Shown here in pieces: positions 11,734 to 23,216 of a DNA stretch of 64,000 nucleotides. The notes beneath the pieces are model-generated. The model did no database searches, was not told the origin of the DNA, and saw nothing but the letters and a program-made list of their open reading frames with translations. Within the stretch, counting starts at the first letter, position 1; each line of letters starts with the position of its first letter. The position numbers were made by a program, and so were the translations under genes. The DNA comes from Fagopyrum homotropicum (lineage: Eukaryota; Streptophyta; Magnoliopsida; Caryophyllales; Polygonaceae). The DNA is taken from contig BSWB01000004.1 in the NCBI GenBank assembly GCA_033239125.1, forward strand, positions 80,938,501 to 81,002,500, written 5' to 3'.

Positions 11734-13257
11734 TGATGGAATCACTATCATTTAGGATAGTTTTTAGAGTCTTTTTATTGCATTTGTGTCGGTTTATGCT
11801 ACTAACTCCTTGGTCCAGAAGAAGAAGACTAAAAGAAGCTAAGGAAGGAGTTATAAGCACTTACGAGTGAAGATCATTCACAAAGCAAAGCTTCTGTTGC
11901 CTCACCGCCCCAGCGGAGCCTTGTCACCGCCCCAACGGAGCCTTGTCACCGCCCCTGCGGGTGACGCCTTACACCGGAGCGCCCCCTACGCCTTCGCCAG
12001 CGCCGGACATCAAGTGTTTCACCGCCCTTGCGCCACTCCTTGGCGCCCCTGCGGTGACTTGCCTTGGAGAAACGAAGACCAGCTTCCCTGCGCCCCTGCC
12101 TGCACCTCAACTTGGAAGCTGGAAGACGAAGAGGCTGTGTCACCGCCCCTGCGTTGACATAGGGACGCCCCGGCGGCTTGGCATCAGAAACATCAGGAAG
12201 TCGAAGGGTCAGACGTTTGAAGAGCATTGAAGATCTGCCCCAGCGGAATTACCTAGCCGCCCCTGCGGCCATGAAGAAAATCAAGCGTTTTTGCCTTCAC
12301 CGCCCTTGCGGAACTGAAGGCCGCCCCTACGGTTTAACGTCAGAAGCTTTACTCCGGCTATTTACACCACCTTTATGGCATTAAAGGTGGCTGTTTTAGG
12401 CCGGCCATTTACTCCCATTTAGTGTCTTTTGTAGTATAAATAGTCATTGGTTGATTGCTAGAAGGATCCATCTTGTTATCCAATAAATTATCCACTTAGA
12501 TTATCTTGCTACCTTTGTAATGAGTTGCTAACTCCCTTGCTACATTGGGTTGGTTTGAAGCTGCGTAGTTACTTTGGTTGTAAGTTCTTTTTAATATAAG
12601 TTTTCATTTAGTAATGCTTTGTGTTTCCTTGATCTCCATTGTCTAATTGCATGTTTACTATTGCTTGAGATTGATAACCTTAGGTTCTAAAGTGCATGCG
12701 AATAACTAGGATTAATAGGTTCCGGATTCGGGTCTTTAATCTAGTAGCAACTTTAAGTAATAACTGGTTGTAATTACTTAAAGAAAAGGAACACAAATAT
12801 AAAGATAAGTTTAACGGTTCTAATCTTCTCTTTATATCCCTTAGTCTTTGTTTGAAAGCTAACTTGTTATTTGTTCTTGTAGGTTTACGGAACACTAACC
12901 CGTTAAGTTGTGTTGATGCCGGTCGGCTCAACACATATATATGATCGAGACGGGAGATTACTTGAAAACTTGTAAAAAGGAACTCACCAAAGTAGCAATT
13001 GCATGCTTAGAATCAACATAGTATAGATTCACCCATCATTTGTCTTACTTGTCGCATTAATCGTTTTTCATAAGTTTTTGTGTGCATCAATTCAACCAAA
13101 ACCCCCCTTGTTACTTGTTACTATAATCGATAATTGCATCTAAAACACCTTAACTCTCATGGGTTCGACCCTTACTTAACCACTATACTTGTCTTTAGTG
13201 CTAAGTCGGGATTTACTTTTGATTGGGTATAGACGACCATAGAAATACCTCCAGTCA
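11734..13257 (+). repeat. 5' LTR of B
   Basis: 1524 bp from TGATGGAATC to TCCAGTCA. TATA box TATAAATA lies at 12435-12442. The part from 11903 to 12335 carries at least ten copies or half-copies of CCGCCCCTGCGG, several within TCACCGC...GCGG(G)TGA (for example 11946-11964). The minus-strand LTR N at 57391-58666 is a truncated copy. The left edge is placed from the junction with D's RT and the TG dinucleotide; it could be off by a few bases. Confidence 0.75.
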
Positions 13258-13262
13258 AATTT

Positions 13263-13280
13263 TGGCGCCGTTGCCGGGGA
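13263..13280 (+). other. Primer-binding site of B (tRNA-Asp)
   Basis: TGGCGCCGTTGCCGGGGA is the exact complement of the 3' end of plant tRNA-Asp. It sits five bases after the LTR end, as expected for minus-strand priming in Athila/Calypso-type elements. Confidence 0.95.
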
Positions 13281-13328
13281 GTTTTAGTGTCTTATTGTTA
13301 TTATTGATTATTGGTTTGAACCATTTTT

Positions 13329-15538
13329 ATGGTTCAAACCCGTGCTACTAACTCCGGCTTTGCTTCTTTTGATCCAGAAATTGAGAGGACGCACATCCAA
13401 CAACGAAGACAACAACAACTTCAACAAGAGATGGCTGACCGTACACTTCGTCAACTCACGTAGCCCACCTTGGCTCAAAACCCCTTTGTGGTCACTATAC
13501 CGGCATTAGGAGAAGGAGTCAATTTCGAGCTCAAGCCCGACCTCATTCACTTGCTTCCATCCTTCAATGGGCTAAGTGGTGAAGACCCCATCAAACACCT
13601 TGGGAAGTTCCATACCGTGTGTATGAGCATGAAGCCGGCCAACATTACCGAAGAACAAATCAAGATGAGGGCATTTGGCTTCACACTCAAAGATTCCGCG
13701 AATGATTGGTATTACCACCTTCCATCCGGGAGCATCGACACTTGGGAAAACCTTCACAAGGCGTTTTTGGAGAAATACTTTCTAGCCAAGAAGGCCAATA
13801 GCTTGAAGAAATCTATAAGCAACATCGAGCAAGAGGCGAACGAAACTCTCTACGAGTACTTCGAGAGGTTTGCACGCCTCCGATCCAACTGTCCTTTTCA
13901 GGGATATTCAACTCAAGATCTAGTCTTGTACTTGTACAATGGCTTGCTAGACAATGAAAGGAGGATCGTCGATGCGGCTTGTAGAGGTAATATTCTTAAC
14001 TCTACTCCTGACCTTGCTTTGGAAAAGATACAGGAACTAGCGGAAGGAATTGGAATTTTGGAAGGACCCCGTCCAAGAAAGGAGTTCATGCTGTGAGTTC
14101 CGGGAAGAGCGAGATTTCCACCGAGCTCGCGGAGTTGAAGGAAATGGTGAAGAGACTAACACTTATGGGAACCCCACAGCAGCTCAAAGCTTGAAGAGGA
14201 TGTGCTGACCCATACCATCCAACAGACATGTGTCCACAAGTCCAGGATGACGATGCTGAGGTGAACGCAATGGGTTATGGAAAACCACAACAACAAAGGC
14301 CTAGGAACGATCCCTATGCACAGAATTTCATGCCAAACCGGCGTGACCAACAGAACTTTCGTTGGAGGGATCAACAAAACCAACAACAACAGCACCGTCA
14401 AGGTAAGTATCACTCAACTGAAGATATGTTGCAGTTTTTGAATAAACACTTTGCTACTCATGTCCAAACAACAGAATCCAGCATCAAGAACCTTGAAAAA
14501 CAGGCTGGTCAAATGGTGGAAGCCATTTCAAGGACCGAATCAAAACTTTCCGGAGGATTGCCTTCCCAGACATTTATAAGCCCCAAGGAGAATGTTAGTG
14601 CCCTAACATTAAGGAGTGGGAAGCAAATCCAACAAAAACCAACTAAAGAATCACAAAGTAAACCTTTTGTCGATTTTACCGCATCCACAGCCGCCCCTGC
14701 GGCTGCAACTGCGCCCAGCACAGAGCAGGCGATGCCCCTGCAGCTGGATGTCCCCGCCCCTGTGGTGACAACCCCTGAGCCGTCCCTGCGCATACAAGCT
14801 AACGCCCCTGCGGAAAACACAACAGAAGGTTCTGCTGAGAGGGATACTTACGTCCGGCCTAACTTTCCGCCACTGTACTCTGAGAAACCACCAGCTCCTT
14901 TTCCTGAGGCTCTGAAGGAGAGAAGGATCATTGAGGACAAGGACCTATTTGAGACTTTCTCCAAATGCGAGGTAAATATTCCCCTCCTTAAGTTGGTGAA
15001 AAGTATTCCTAAGTATGCTCGTTTTTTGAAGGAACTTTGCACTATCAAGCGGAATCAGAAGCTGAAGAGGAAACAAAAAGTGCAGGTAAGTGAGCATGTG
15101 TCGGCAATTTTCCAACGGAGAATGCCCAAGAAGTGCAGCGATCCGGGCATGGTAAGCATTCCTTGTGTTATAGGGGAAACCCACTTTGACAAAGCAATGC
15201 TTGATCTTGGTGCTTCTATCAATGTTTTACCATATTCGATTTACAAATCACTTGGCCTTGGGCCATTAATTGAAACTAGGATTGTAGTACAACTTGCTGA
15301 TAGATCTAATGTGTACCCGAAAGGGATAATTGAAGATGTGTTAATAATGGTGGACAACCTAATATTTCCTACTGATTTTTTTGTAATGGATATGGAAAAT
15401 GATTCACATGTTGCACCCATTCTGATAGGTAGGCCATTTCTGAAAACTGCTAGGACTAAAATTGATTATGTTAGTGGCAAATTAACCATGGAGTTTGATG
15501 GAGAAGTAGTGGAATTTGACATCTATGATGCAATGTGA
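13329..15538 (+). pseudogene. Gag and protease of B
   Basis: Start chosen at 13329 (MVQTRATNSGFASFDPEIER), the first ATG after the primer site and in frame with the long gag. A TAG at about 13461 breaks the N-terminus. The gag core is LKDSANDWYYHLPSGSIDTW...FLEKYF (Retrotrans_gag type). A one-base shift near 14075 and a TGA near 14192 follow. The next part has a Gln/Asn-rich stretch, a Pro/Ala-rich linker at 14685-14815 encoded largely by CCGCCCCTGCGG words, and aspartic protease with LDLGASINVLP and ILIGRPFL near 15195-15440. It ends at a TGA (15536) in frame with the RT that follows. Confidence 0.9.
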
Positions 15539-17310
15539 TTTCCTAGTGATGATCATTCTTTATGTGCTATTGACATTGTTGAACCTTTTGTGCAAGATGT
15601 TTTTGATAACTCTGATGTTGATGAATTGAAAAATGTGATTGAGCATGAGATTGATGGTTTCAAATCGGATTATGTATTAACATCCAGCATGAAAGAGGTC
15701 CTAGCCCAATTAGATGGGCATAAAAGGCTACCTATCTCCAATTTGGCCATTGGGCCCACTTTACTAACCCCAAGCGAGAAGCTTGTTCCGTCTATAGTGC
15801 AGGCACCTGAAATAGAATTGAAGGACCTTCCGTCACACCTCAAATACATTTTCCTTGGAAAACACAATACCTTGCCGGTGATCATCTCCAACAAGTTGAC
15901 TACCGGTCAAGAAGACAAGTTGGTGAAGGTACTAAAAGAGCACAAGACGGCCCTTGGATGGACCATTGCGGACATCAAAGGGATAAGCCCTTCAACTTGC
16001 ATGCATAGGATTTTACTTGAGGACGAAGCCAAATCCTCTAGGCAACCTCAAAGGAGGTTGAATCCACCGATGATGGATGTGGTCAAAACGGAAGTGTTGA
16101 AGCTCCTCCAAGCGGATAAGATCTTTCCTATCACGGATAGCACTTGAGTTAGCCCAACCCAAGTAGTACCAAAGAAGGGAGGCATTACCATGGTTGAAAA
16201 TCAACATGGAGAGATGGTCCCGAGCAAAACACAAACCGGATGGAGAGTTTGCATTGACTACCGCAAGCTCAATAAGGTAACACGAAAAGACCATTTCCCA
16301 TTACCTTTTATTGATCAAATGTTGGAACGTCTTGCAGGTCATCAGTTCTACTGTTTCCTGGATGGATATTCGGGCTATTTCCAAATAGCCATCGCACTAG
16401 AAGATCAAGAAAAGACGACGTTCATTTGCCCGTTTGGCACTTTTGCATACCGTAGAATGCCATTTGCACTTTGCAACGCACCCGACACCTTCCAACGGTG
16501 CATGATAAGTATTTTCTCCGAATACATAGAAAATTTCATTGAAGTCTTTATGGATGATTTTACCGTCCATGGAGATAGTTTTGACGCATGTTTAGGACAT
16601 TTGAAACTTGTTCTTGAAAAATGTGTTGAAACCAAATTGGTTCTTAATTCGGAAAAATGTCATTTCATGGTCGAACAAGGAATTGTGCTAGGACATGTAA
16701 TATCCTCAAAAGGGATTGAAGTAGATAGGGCAAAGGTTGATGTAATTCAAAACTAACCTTATCCTATTAATGTTCGGAAAATTCGATCTTTTCTTGGTCA
16801 TGCAGGTTTCTATCGACGTTTCATCAAAGATTTTTCAAAGATCTCGTCACCCCTATGTGAATTGCTCAAGAAAGACGTCACCTTCATAGTGGATAAGGAT
16901 TGCAAGAAAGCTTTCGACACTTTGAAGGCATGTCTTACCACCGCACCAATCATTCGTTCCTCGGATTGGGAGAAACCTTTTGAAATCATGTGTGACGCCA
17001 GTGACTACACCGTTGGAGCCGTCTTAGGACAAAAAGACGGACGGGCCTCCCATGTGATCCATTATGCGTCTATGACACTCAATGGAGCGCAAAGAAATTA
17101 CTCTACCACCGAGAAGGAAATGTTGGCGGTGGTTTTTGCCCTTGAAAAATTCAGGCAGTACCTACTTGGGGTAAAGGTAATTATCTTCACTGACCATGCA
17201 GCTCTTAGGTACCTCATGACGAAGAAAGAGGCAAAGCCACGTTTGATCCGATGGGTGCTCCTTCTAAGTGAGTTTAACCTAGAGATAAGGGACAAGAAGG
17301 GGGACTGAGA
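15539..17310 (+). pseudogene. Reverse transcriptase and RNase H of B
   Basis: Continues the protease frame. The N-terminal connector has LGWTIADIKGISPSTCMHRI. RT then shows QVVPKKGGITMV, GWRVCIDYRKLNKVTRKDHF, LDGYSGYFQI, RRMPFALCNAPDTFQRCM and the catalytic FMDDF. RNase H follows with MCDASDYTVGAVLGQKDG, the Glu of TTEKEMLAVVFALEKFRQY, and FTDHAALRYL. Stops interrupt at 15536, about 16145 (probably TGG to TGA) and 16754. An extra G in a five-G run near 17296 shifts the frame at the end of RNase H. It acts in cDNA synthesis in other elements; this copy cannot. Confidence 0.9.
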
Positions 17311-18819
17311 ACCTGGTGGCCAATCATTTGAGCAGACTAGTGCAAGAGGAGGAAGATCCAGGAAAAGGAAGAGAGATAGCTGGAAGTTTTCCAGACGATA
17401 CATTTTACACAACTCTCTGTTGTGTAACCGCCCCCGCGCCTCACACCAGCCGCCCCTACGACTCAGTCTAGGCGCCCCTGCGGAATTGTCGACAGAGGTT
17501 TGTTTTAAGCTCCAATCTTATAAGCCTTGGTTTGCTGACATTGTGAACATCATTGTCAGGAAGGAGTATCCTCCAGACTTCACCAAGGCACAAAGAGAGA
17601 AGGTAAAGGCTGAAGCTCGACACTACGTTTGAGACGATCCTTACCTTTGGAAGCATTGTAGTGAACAAGTGATCCGACGTTGCATTCCGGACACTGAGGT
17701 ACAATCCGTCCTAACTTTCTATCATTCTGAAGCATATGAAGGGCACTTTGGGGCAAACAAAACAACAAGAAAAGTTTTGGATGCCGGTTTCTTTTGGCCA
17801 CACATTTTTCGAGACACTTTTGCATTTTCAAAGTGTTTGATAAATGCCAAAGAGTAGAAAATCTTTCAAGGAGACATGAAATGCCCCAATTCTCTCTTAT
17901 ATTTTGTGAAATATTTGACGTTTGGGGAATTGATTTCATGGGGCCTTTTCCTACTTCATTCGGGAACACATATATTTTGCTTACGGTGGACTATGTTTCC
18001 AAATGGGTGGAAGCAAAGGCCACCTAAACTGATGATTCAAAAGTAGTTGTAGCTTTTCTTAAGAAAAATATCTTTGCAAGATTTGGAATTCCAAAAGCCT
18101 TAATCAGTGATAGTACCCATTTCTGCAACAAGACGATCACGGCTCTCCTTAAGAAGTACCACGTCCACCAAAGAGTATCAACATCTTATCATCCACAAAC
18201 AAACGGCCAAGCGGAGGTATCCAACCGGGAAATAAAGACCATCCTTGAAAAGACAGTTTCTCCCGGACGGAAGGATTGGAGTGCAAGGCTAAATGACGCC
18301 CTATGGGCATATCGGATAGCCTACAAAACTCCTATCGGGATGTCTCCTTTTAGGCTCGTGTTTGGGAAAGCCCGTCACCTACCGGTGTAGCTAGAGCACA
18401 AGGCTTGATGGGCGGTAAAGAAATGGAACATGAACATAGAGGAAGTGGGAGAATTCCGAAAGCTCCAATTGCAAGAGTTGGAGGAATTGAGGCTAAATGC
18501 ATATGACCATGCCACCACATACAAAGAAAAGACCAAAGCATGGCATGACCGGAACATTCTCTAGAAGGACTTCAAGGTAGGAAATAAGGTACTTCTCTTT
18601 CAGTTAAGTTTGAAATTCTTTGCAGGTAAGATGCGTTCGAGATGGACAGGGCCGTTCAAAGTAGCTGAAGTATACTCTCACAGAGCCGTAGATCTCTATG
18701 ATCCCCAAACGCACAAGGTTTTCAAGGTGAACGGACTAAGGCTAAAGCTTTACCTTGAAGGAGTCAAGAACGATCCGATTGACGAGATGGTTCTAGAGGA
18801 AGCACAGTTAGAGAAGTAG
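17311..18819 (+). pseudogene. Integrase of B
   Basis: Starts with a word-rich linker (17428-17480). The zinc-binding part follows, with YHSEAYEGHFG and a damaged CDKCQ split by a one-base loss near 17830. The core has DVWGIDFMGPF, ISDSTHF (usually ISDGGSHF) and the Glu of GQAEVSNREI, so D, D and E are all present. The C-terminal part has ALWAYRIAYKTPIG and RSRWTGPFKVAEVYSHRAVD and ends at TAG 18817-18819. Further stops lie near 17630, 18025, 18388, 18406 and 18562. No chromodomain is seen, as expected for Athila-type integrases. Confidence 0.88.
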
Positions 18820-18824
18820 AGATC

Positions 18825-18876
18825 TTACGTCGAGCCAACGACGTAAAACAAAGACGCTTCTCGGGAGGCAACCCGA
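18825..18876 (+). other. Tandem hairpin element of B
   Basis: Hairpin 1 at 18825-18846: TTACGTCG-AGCCAA-CGACGTAA, a perfect 8-bp stem. Spacer of 14 bases ending ACGCTTC. Hairpin 2 at 18861-18876: TCGGG-AGGCAA-CCCGA. It starts five bases after the integrase stop. Compared with D and C, the stems differ by paired changes while the loop AGGCAA is unchanged. Confidence 0.8.
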
Positions 18877-19440
18877 AGTAATAAGGAGAGGAACCTCTGT
18901 CAAGAAACCGCCCCTGCGGCTCTGTGCCCCCGCCCCTGCGGTGACACTCATGCCCAGTGCCGCCCCGGCGCTGGGCCTACGCCTGCGAAATGCTTGTCAC
19001 CGCCCCCGCGGTGACATCCCTACGCCCCTGCGGCGGCCATCCTTGACACGCACCCTCGGCGCCGCCCCCGGCGCTGAGCCTTCGTGACCCCTCTCCTTTG
19101 TCACCGCTCCTGCGGCGACAATCTCCCGCCCCTGCGGGTTTACCCAGAAAAGAAAAAAAAGTGGATCTCGAAAATGCCTACACCTACCACACACCACCCA
19201 CCAACCATCTTCACCAAACACACAAACCCTCAAAACCCTACTCCCTCACACCACACTCACGCTCCTGCGCCTTCTTGCTCACCAACCACCTCGTCGACGC
19301 CCCTGCTCCGCCTCCGACAACCAGCCACCAAACGTTATGCCCCTGCGCCACCCATTCCCACTACCCCCTTACTCTCTCACATTCCTACAACCCTCATCCT
19401 CACCCATTTCAAACACTCCACTCCTGCTACACCGTCGGCG
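18877..19440 (+). other. B spacer after pol, dense in CCGCCCCTGCGG words
   Basis: No supported gene before 19441. It carries at least eight words between 18908 and 19145, including GTCACCGC-CCCC-GCGGTGAC at 18996-19015. A C/A-rich leader-like stretch follows. Open frames here are low-complexity by-products of the C-rich words. It is the counterpart of the spacers in D (10303-11076) and A (29958-30408). Confidence 0.75.
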
Positions 19441-19623
19441 ATGACTAAACCACCAAGGAAGTCACCGGAGCGGCCTCAGCAACACCACTTCTATCGCAAC
19501 CCAGAAATAGCCTCTGCACTTCTCCCGCCCCGCGCTTGCAAGCATCTGCACCTGCGCCTTACCGCCCTTGCGCCTGCTACATCCGCCCCTGCAGAAATCA
19601 CACCAGAAAGATCGATTTCTTTC
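19441..19623 (+). pseudogene. Start of the third ORF of B, truncated
   Basis: MTKPPRKSPERPQQ at 19441 opens a basic, Pro/Ser-rich N-terminus like MSSRSDRQLVLRD in D, at the same place downstream of pol. It runs about 61 codons to the junction with D's RT. Words CCGCCCTTGCG and CCGCCCCTGCAG are embedded in it. The identification rests on position and composition only. Confidence 0.45.
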
Positions 19624-20616
19624 TGAAAAGTCATCCATAAATACCTCCATGATCTCCTCTATGTACTCGGAAAAGATAGCCATCATACATCGCAGGAAGG
19701 TAGCGGGTGCATTACATAATCCAAATGGCATCCTCCTATAAGCGAATGTCCCCCATGTACAAGTAAAAGTGGTCTTCTCTTGATCATCTGGATGGATAGG
19801 AATCTGGAAGAAGCTTCTATAACCATCTAAATAGAAAAAATGTGAATGTTGGGATAACCGTTCGAGCATTTGATCGATGAATGGAAGTGGAAAATGGTCC
19901 TTCCGAGTGGCCACGTTCAACTTCCTATAATCGATGCACAGCCTCCAGCCCATAACGGTCCTAGTTGGGATCAACTCATTGTTCTTATTCGTCACAACGG
20001 TCATCCCTCCTTTCTTCGGAACTACATGCACTGGGCTCGCCCACTTGCTATCCGAGATAGGAAATATGATACCTGCATCCAACAACTTAAGAGTTTCTTT
20101 CTTCACAACCTCTTTCATGATCGGATTTAACCATCTTTGAGGTTCCCGTCAAGTCTTATGATCATCCTCCATTAGTATTCTATGCATGCAGAAACAAGGC
20201 TTAATACCAATAAGATCATCAATAGTATAACCCAAAGCCTTTTGATGTTTTCTCAGGACATGCATCAGTTTAGATAATTCAATTTCGGAAAGGGAAGCAC
20301 TAACAATAACGGGATAAGTAGAATCCGGTCCAAGGAAAACATACCTCAAGTGACTTGGAAGCGGTTTAAGCTCCCCAACTAGGGGTGCTTTCTGAGGGGG
20401 ATCCTTGCTTCTTCCTTCCAGTAGAGTAGATTTATATAGAAGAACTGGACTTTCAGAAGTCTCAGTTGACATCATCTCACTTGCGACCTCGGTCGAGGTC
20501 CAGAGTGGGTGACCGAGATGTTCTTCAGATAAGAACACCTCGCTTGGTCCAGAAAGTGCCTCGGTTGAGGTACTGGAACTGGGACCGAAACTGGAGATTC
20601 TTTTCTCCTAGATTAG
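19624..20616 (-). pseudogene. Reverse transcriptase of D (N-terminal two thirds)
   Basis: Reads in one frame with the protease upstream in sense. The protease-RT linker at 20484-20580 is made of CCTCGGTCGAGG words. Connector: LGYTIDDLIGIKPCFCMHRI. RT: VVPKKGGMTVVTNKNNELIP, GWRLCIDYRKLNVATRKDHF, LDGYRSFFQIPIHPDDQEKT, RRMPFGLCNAPATFLRCMMA and the catalytic VFMDDFS. It is cut at 19624 by the B junction just after MDDFS. Stops at 20149 and 20617 inactivate it. Confidence 0.92.
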
Positions 20617-21648
20617 TTATTCAATCTTAGTTCCTGGATCTTCTTCCAGTTCCTTTAAGCTCCGTATATCTACATCACAAGAAGCATCTATACCTTTCTC
20701 CATTAAGCTAAAACTAATAACTCTTTCAAGAGGATTATTAATAAGGATAGAGCTCACCAATTCTCTTGATTCTTCTTCATCATAGATGTTGAAAATATCA
20801 TCCTCCAGCGGCTCCCCTTTCATTGCAGCAAGCAATGCAAACTCCACTTGATCTCCGCCAATGTTGAATTTCAACTTGGCGTTCTTACAATCCACATTGC
20901 AACACGAAGTTGCTAGAAATGGTCTCCCGAAAATGATAGGAATGAGATAATTTGCGGGTACATCAAGCACAACACAATCTATAGTTAAGTAGAAGTTACC
21001 TAACTTAACCGGAACATCTTCCAAAATGCCCACGGGATGTGTAATGGAGCGGTCTGCCATGTATAACCTTATCTTCACCGGCTTGGGCTCTCCAAGTCCG
21101 ATCTTCACACATAGCTCCAGCGGGATGATGCTCACGCTGGCTCCTAGATCACACAACGCCTTACAAGTTACATCCCCAAGTTGAATGGGAATGCAAAACG
21201 AGCCAGGATCTCTTAACTTAGGTGGCATCTTCTCCTTCATGATTTGAATGAGCTCCGAGGATTTGGATGTCATCCTTACTTCACCAAAATCTTCCAGTTT
21301 CCTTTTCCTTGATAGAATCTCCTTTAAGAACTTCCCATATGCGGGCATCCCTAGAATAACATCAAGGAAAGGGATGTTAATATGTATTTTATTCATCAAG
21401 TCAAGGAACTTACCAAAGTGCTTGTCTAGATGTGTTCTAGCCCTTGACTGGGGGAATGGAAGTGGTGGTTTATATGCAGGAGGTGGGACATAAACTTCAG
21501 TTTTGTCCTTCTCTTTCTGGGACTCCACCTCGGGTGGCACCTCGACCGAAGTGTTGCTCGGCTGTACCTGGACCGAGGTGTTCTTCGTGTGCACTGGCAT
21601 GGACCGAGGCACTGGATCTACAATTTTCGGTCCACTTCTCGTCGTTAT
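20617..21648 (-). pseudogene. Gag C-terminal linker and protease of D
   Basis: Starts at the C insertion point (ITTRSGPK...). A linker encoded by word repeats (21527-21615) is followed by PPPAYKPPLPFPQSRARTHL and a conserved helix (HFGKFLDLMNKIHINIPF). The aspartic protease has LCDLGASVSIIPL, YMADRSITHPVGILED and IFGRPFLATS. It ends at TAA 20617. The frame is continuous through this part, so the damage here is limited to the element insertion and the terminal stop. Confidence 0.92.
21644..21648 (+). other. Left target-site duplication of C (GTTAT)
   Basis: GTTAT lies directly before TGTTACGCTA. The same five bases follow C at 38202-38206, and the D polyprotein joins across them. Confidence 0.95.
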
Positions 21649-23177
21649 TGTTACGCTAGAAAGGTAGCACAAAAAGTTTTACATTTATAAACTCGAAATA
21701 AAATCCTAAACTACCTAGCAAAACCCGCAGTGTACGGATCGTTTTGTAGAAAGGAAAGTATTCCGAGGTCGAACACAAGGACTGAGGTGAAATCAAGTTA
21801 TTCAATGATCAAAGATAGTGTAAATCTAAACTAAGATGAGATGAGGAATAAAGGAAGTGCAAAACACAATATTTTTGGTTTATTTTTGGTGATCAAACAA
21901 GGATCACAAATATATCAACACAAACAAACAAGCAAACACACACACACAAAGATGAGAGATAAGAGGTAAGAAAGCGGATTTTAGAGATTTGGAATTCCGA
22001 TTATGACAATGGACTCATGCTTCTAAAGATCAAAGGAAGGTTGTGGTTGCTCGGAGTTGGGTGTTTCTCTAATGGGAGCAATTACCGGGTAAGTCTAATG
22101 CATCCACTAGTCTCGCACCTAAGGTCCTATTACCGGGTAAGTCTCAAGGAACCTAAGGACGGGAATTCTACACAAACCGGCCACTACCTAAGGGTCAAAC
22201 CCCTCTTTACCGGGTAAGTCTCGGAAAACGGGTGGATCATGGAAACCACGGCCGTGAAATCATGAAGAACAGGCCGTGATTCTTCACTGAGTTGGGGTTT
22301 CGAATATAAATCGATCCTAAGCTAAAATGGAAGTCCATACAATCATAGTCCAAAGCATAAACATCATTCCTTCACCCTACAATCACATCTATTCAGCCAA
22401 CAACGTACATTTCAAGATCAAACTTCACAAATAAAGCATGCTTGCAAGTCATGGATAGATCATGAAGAATAATCCAAAGAAAAGACATTAAGAGCTAGAA
22501 TAGAAGTTACCAATTCTTACAAAGGCTACAAGAGATGTTCCAAGTTGTCAACAATGGAAACCTCACTCAAAACCTCTCTAATCTCACTTTAAGATGAAAA
22601 TCTACACTAATCTCTTCCAAGAACACCCACAATGGGTGCTTGGAAGAGAGGCTAAAATGGAGAAGTATTTTGGGGAAGAAGCTAGGTCAAAAAAAAAAGA
22701 GAGAATCCCCAATTACAGCCTGCGAGATCATTTAAATACCCACCAAGAGCAAGAGTCATCCATAGATATCGTGGGACACGTGTCAACGTGGTCCAGACAG
22801 AAACCACGGCCCAATTCCACGGGCGTGGTTCTGGTCTTTGGCCGTGGTTTTGCTCCAGAAACTCTCCTTGGATCATTTAGCCATGAGTTGGTGCAAGGCA
22901 TGCACCAACTAGGTCCTATGTGTTCTCCTTTGCCCCTATCTTGCTCCTTAACGAGTCCGGAAGTGTGCTATCATGAGGAATGACCCTCGAATGTGTCGAT
23001 TGAGTCCAAAAGCTTCCCAAAATACCTACAAAACCGACAAAAGTCCGTGTAGACGTCTATCTCGACAATATGCATGAATTAAGCACAAACGTCATGAACT
23101 AATGCCAAACCATGCATGAATGGAAAGGGAAACTATCTAAAAGAGTGCCTAAATTAGTGTCATAAATCGTGTCATCA
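21649..23177 (-). repeat. 3' LTR of C, internally deleted
   Basis: 1529 bp, TGTTACGCTA to GTGTCATCA. Three dyad motifs (22084, 22132, 22209). The word CCACGGCCGTGA is at 22246-22257 and CCACGGGCGTGG at 22817-22828, with half-sites. Sense TATTTAAA near 22733-22740 may be the TATA box. Compared with the 5' LTR it lacks about 240 bp (37012-37250 there), including the fourth dyad motif. Confidence 0.93.
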
Positions 23178-23216
23178 AAATACCCCATACTTAGCACTTG
23201 CTCGTCCCCGAGCAAG
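23178..23216 (-). other. Polypurine tract and hairpin of C
   Basis: Sense AAGTATGGGGTATTT abuts the LTR. The hairpin CTTGCTCG-GGGA-CGAGCAAG lies at 23197-23216. One stem pair is C-G where A, D and G have T-A, so pairing is kept. Confidence 0.8.

Larger units (their letters stand above)
11734..19623 (+). mobile_element. Athila-type LTR retrotransposon B, lacking its 3' LTR
   Basis: Plus-strand element inserted into the RT gene of D. Order: 5' LTR 11734-13257, tRNA-Asp primer site 13263-13280, gag-protease 13329-15538, RT-RNase H to 17310, integrase to 18819, tandem hairpin, word-rich spacer, start of a third ORF. At 19623 it stops and D's RT resumes. D's RT resumes at MDDFS but restarts on the left only at RFIKDFS, so about 260 bp of D are missing as well. 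One deletion removing B's 3' end together with that flank explains both. No TSD can therefore be shown. Confidence 0.85.

Noticed and set aside
13263..13280. tRNA-Asp gene
   Set aside because: Only the 18-base 3'-end complement is present; no cloverleaf. It is a primer-binding site.
19084..19440. 180-codon plus-strand frame rich in Pro, Thr and His as a new gene
   Set aside because: Made of C-rich words and spacer after the B pol gene. Only the part from 19441 fits the start of a third ORF.
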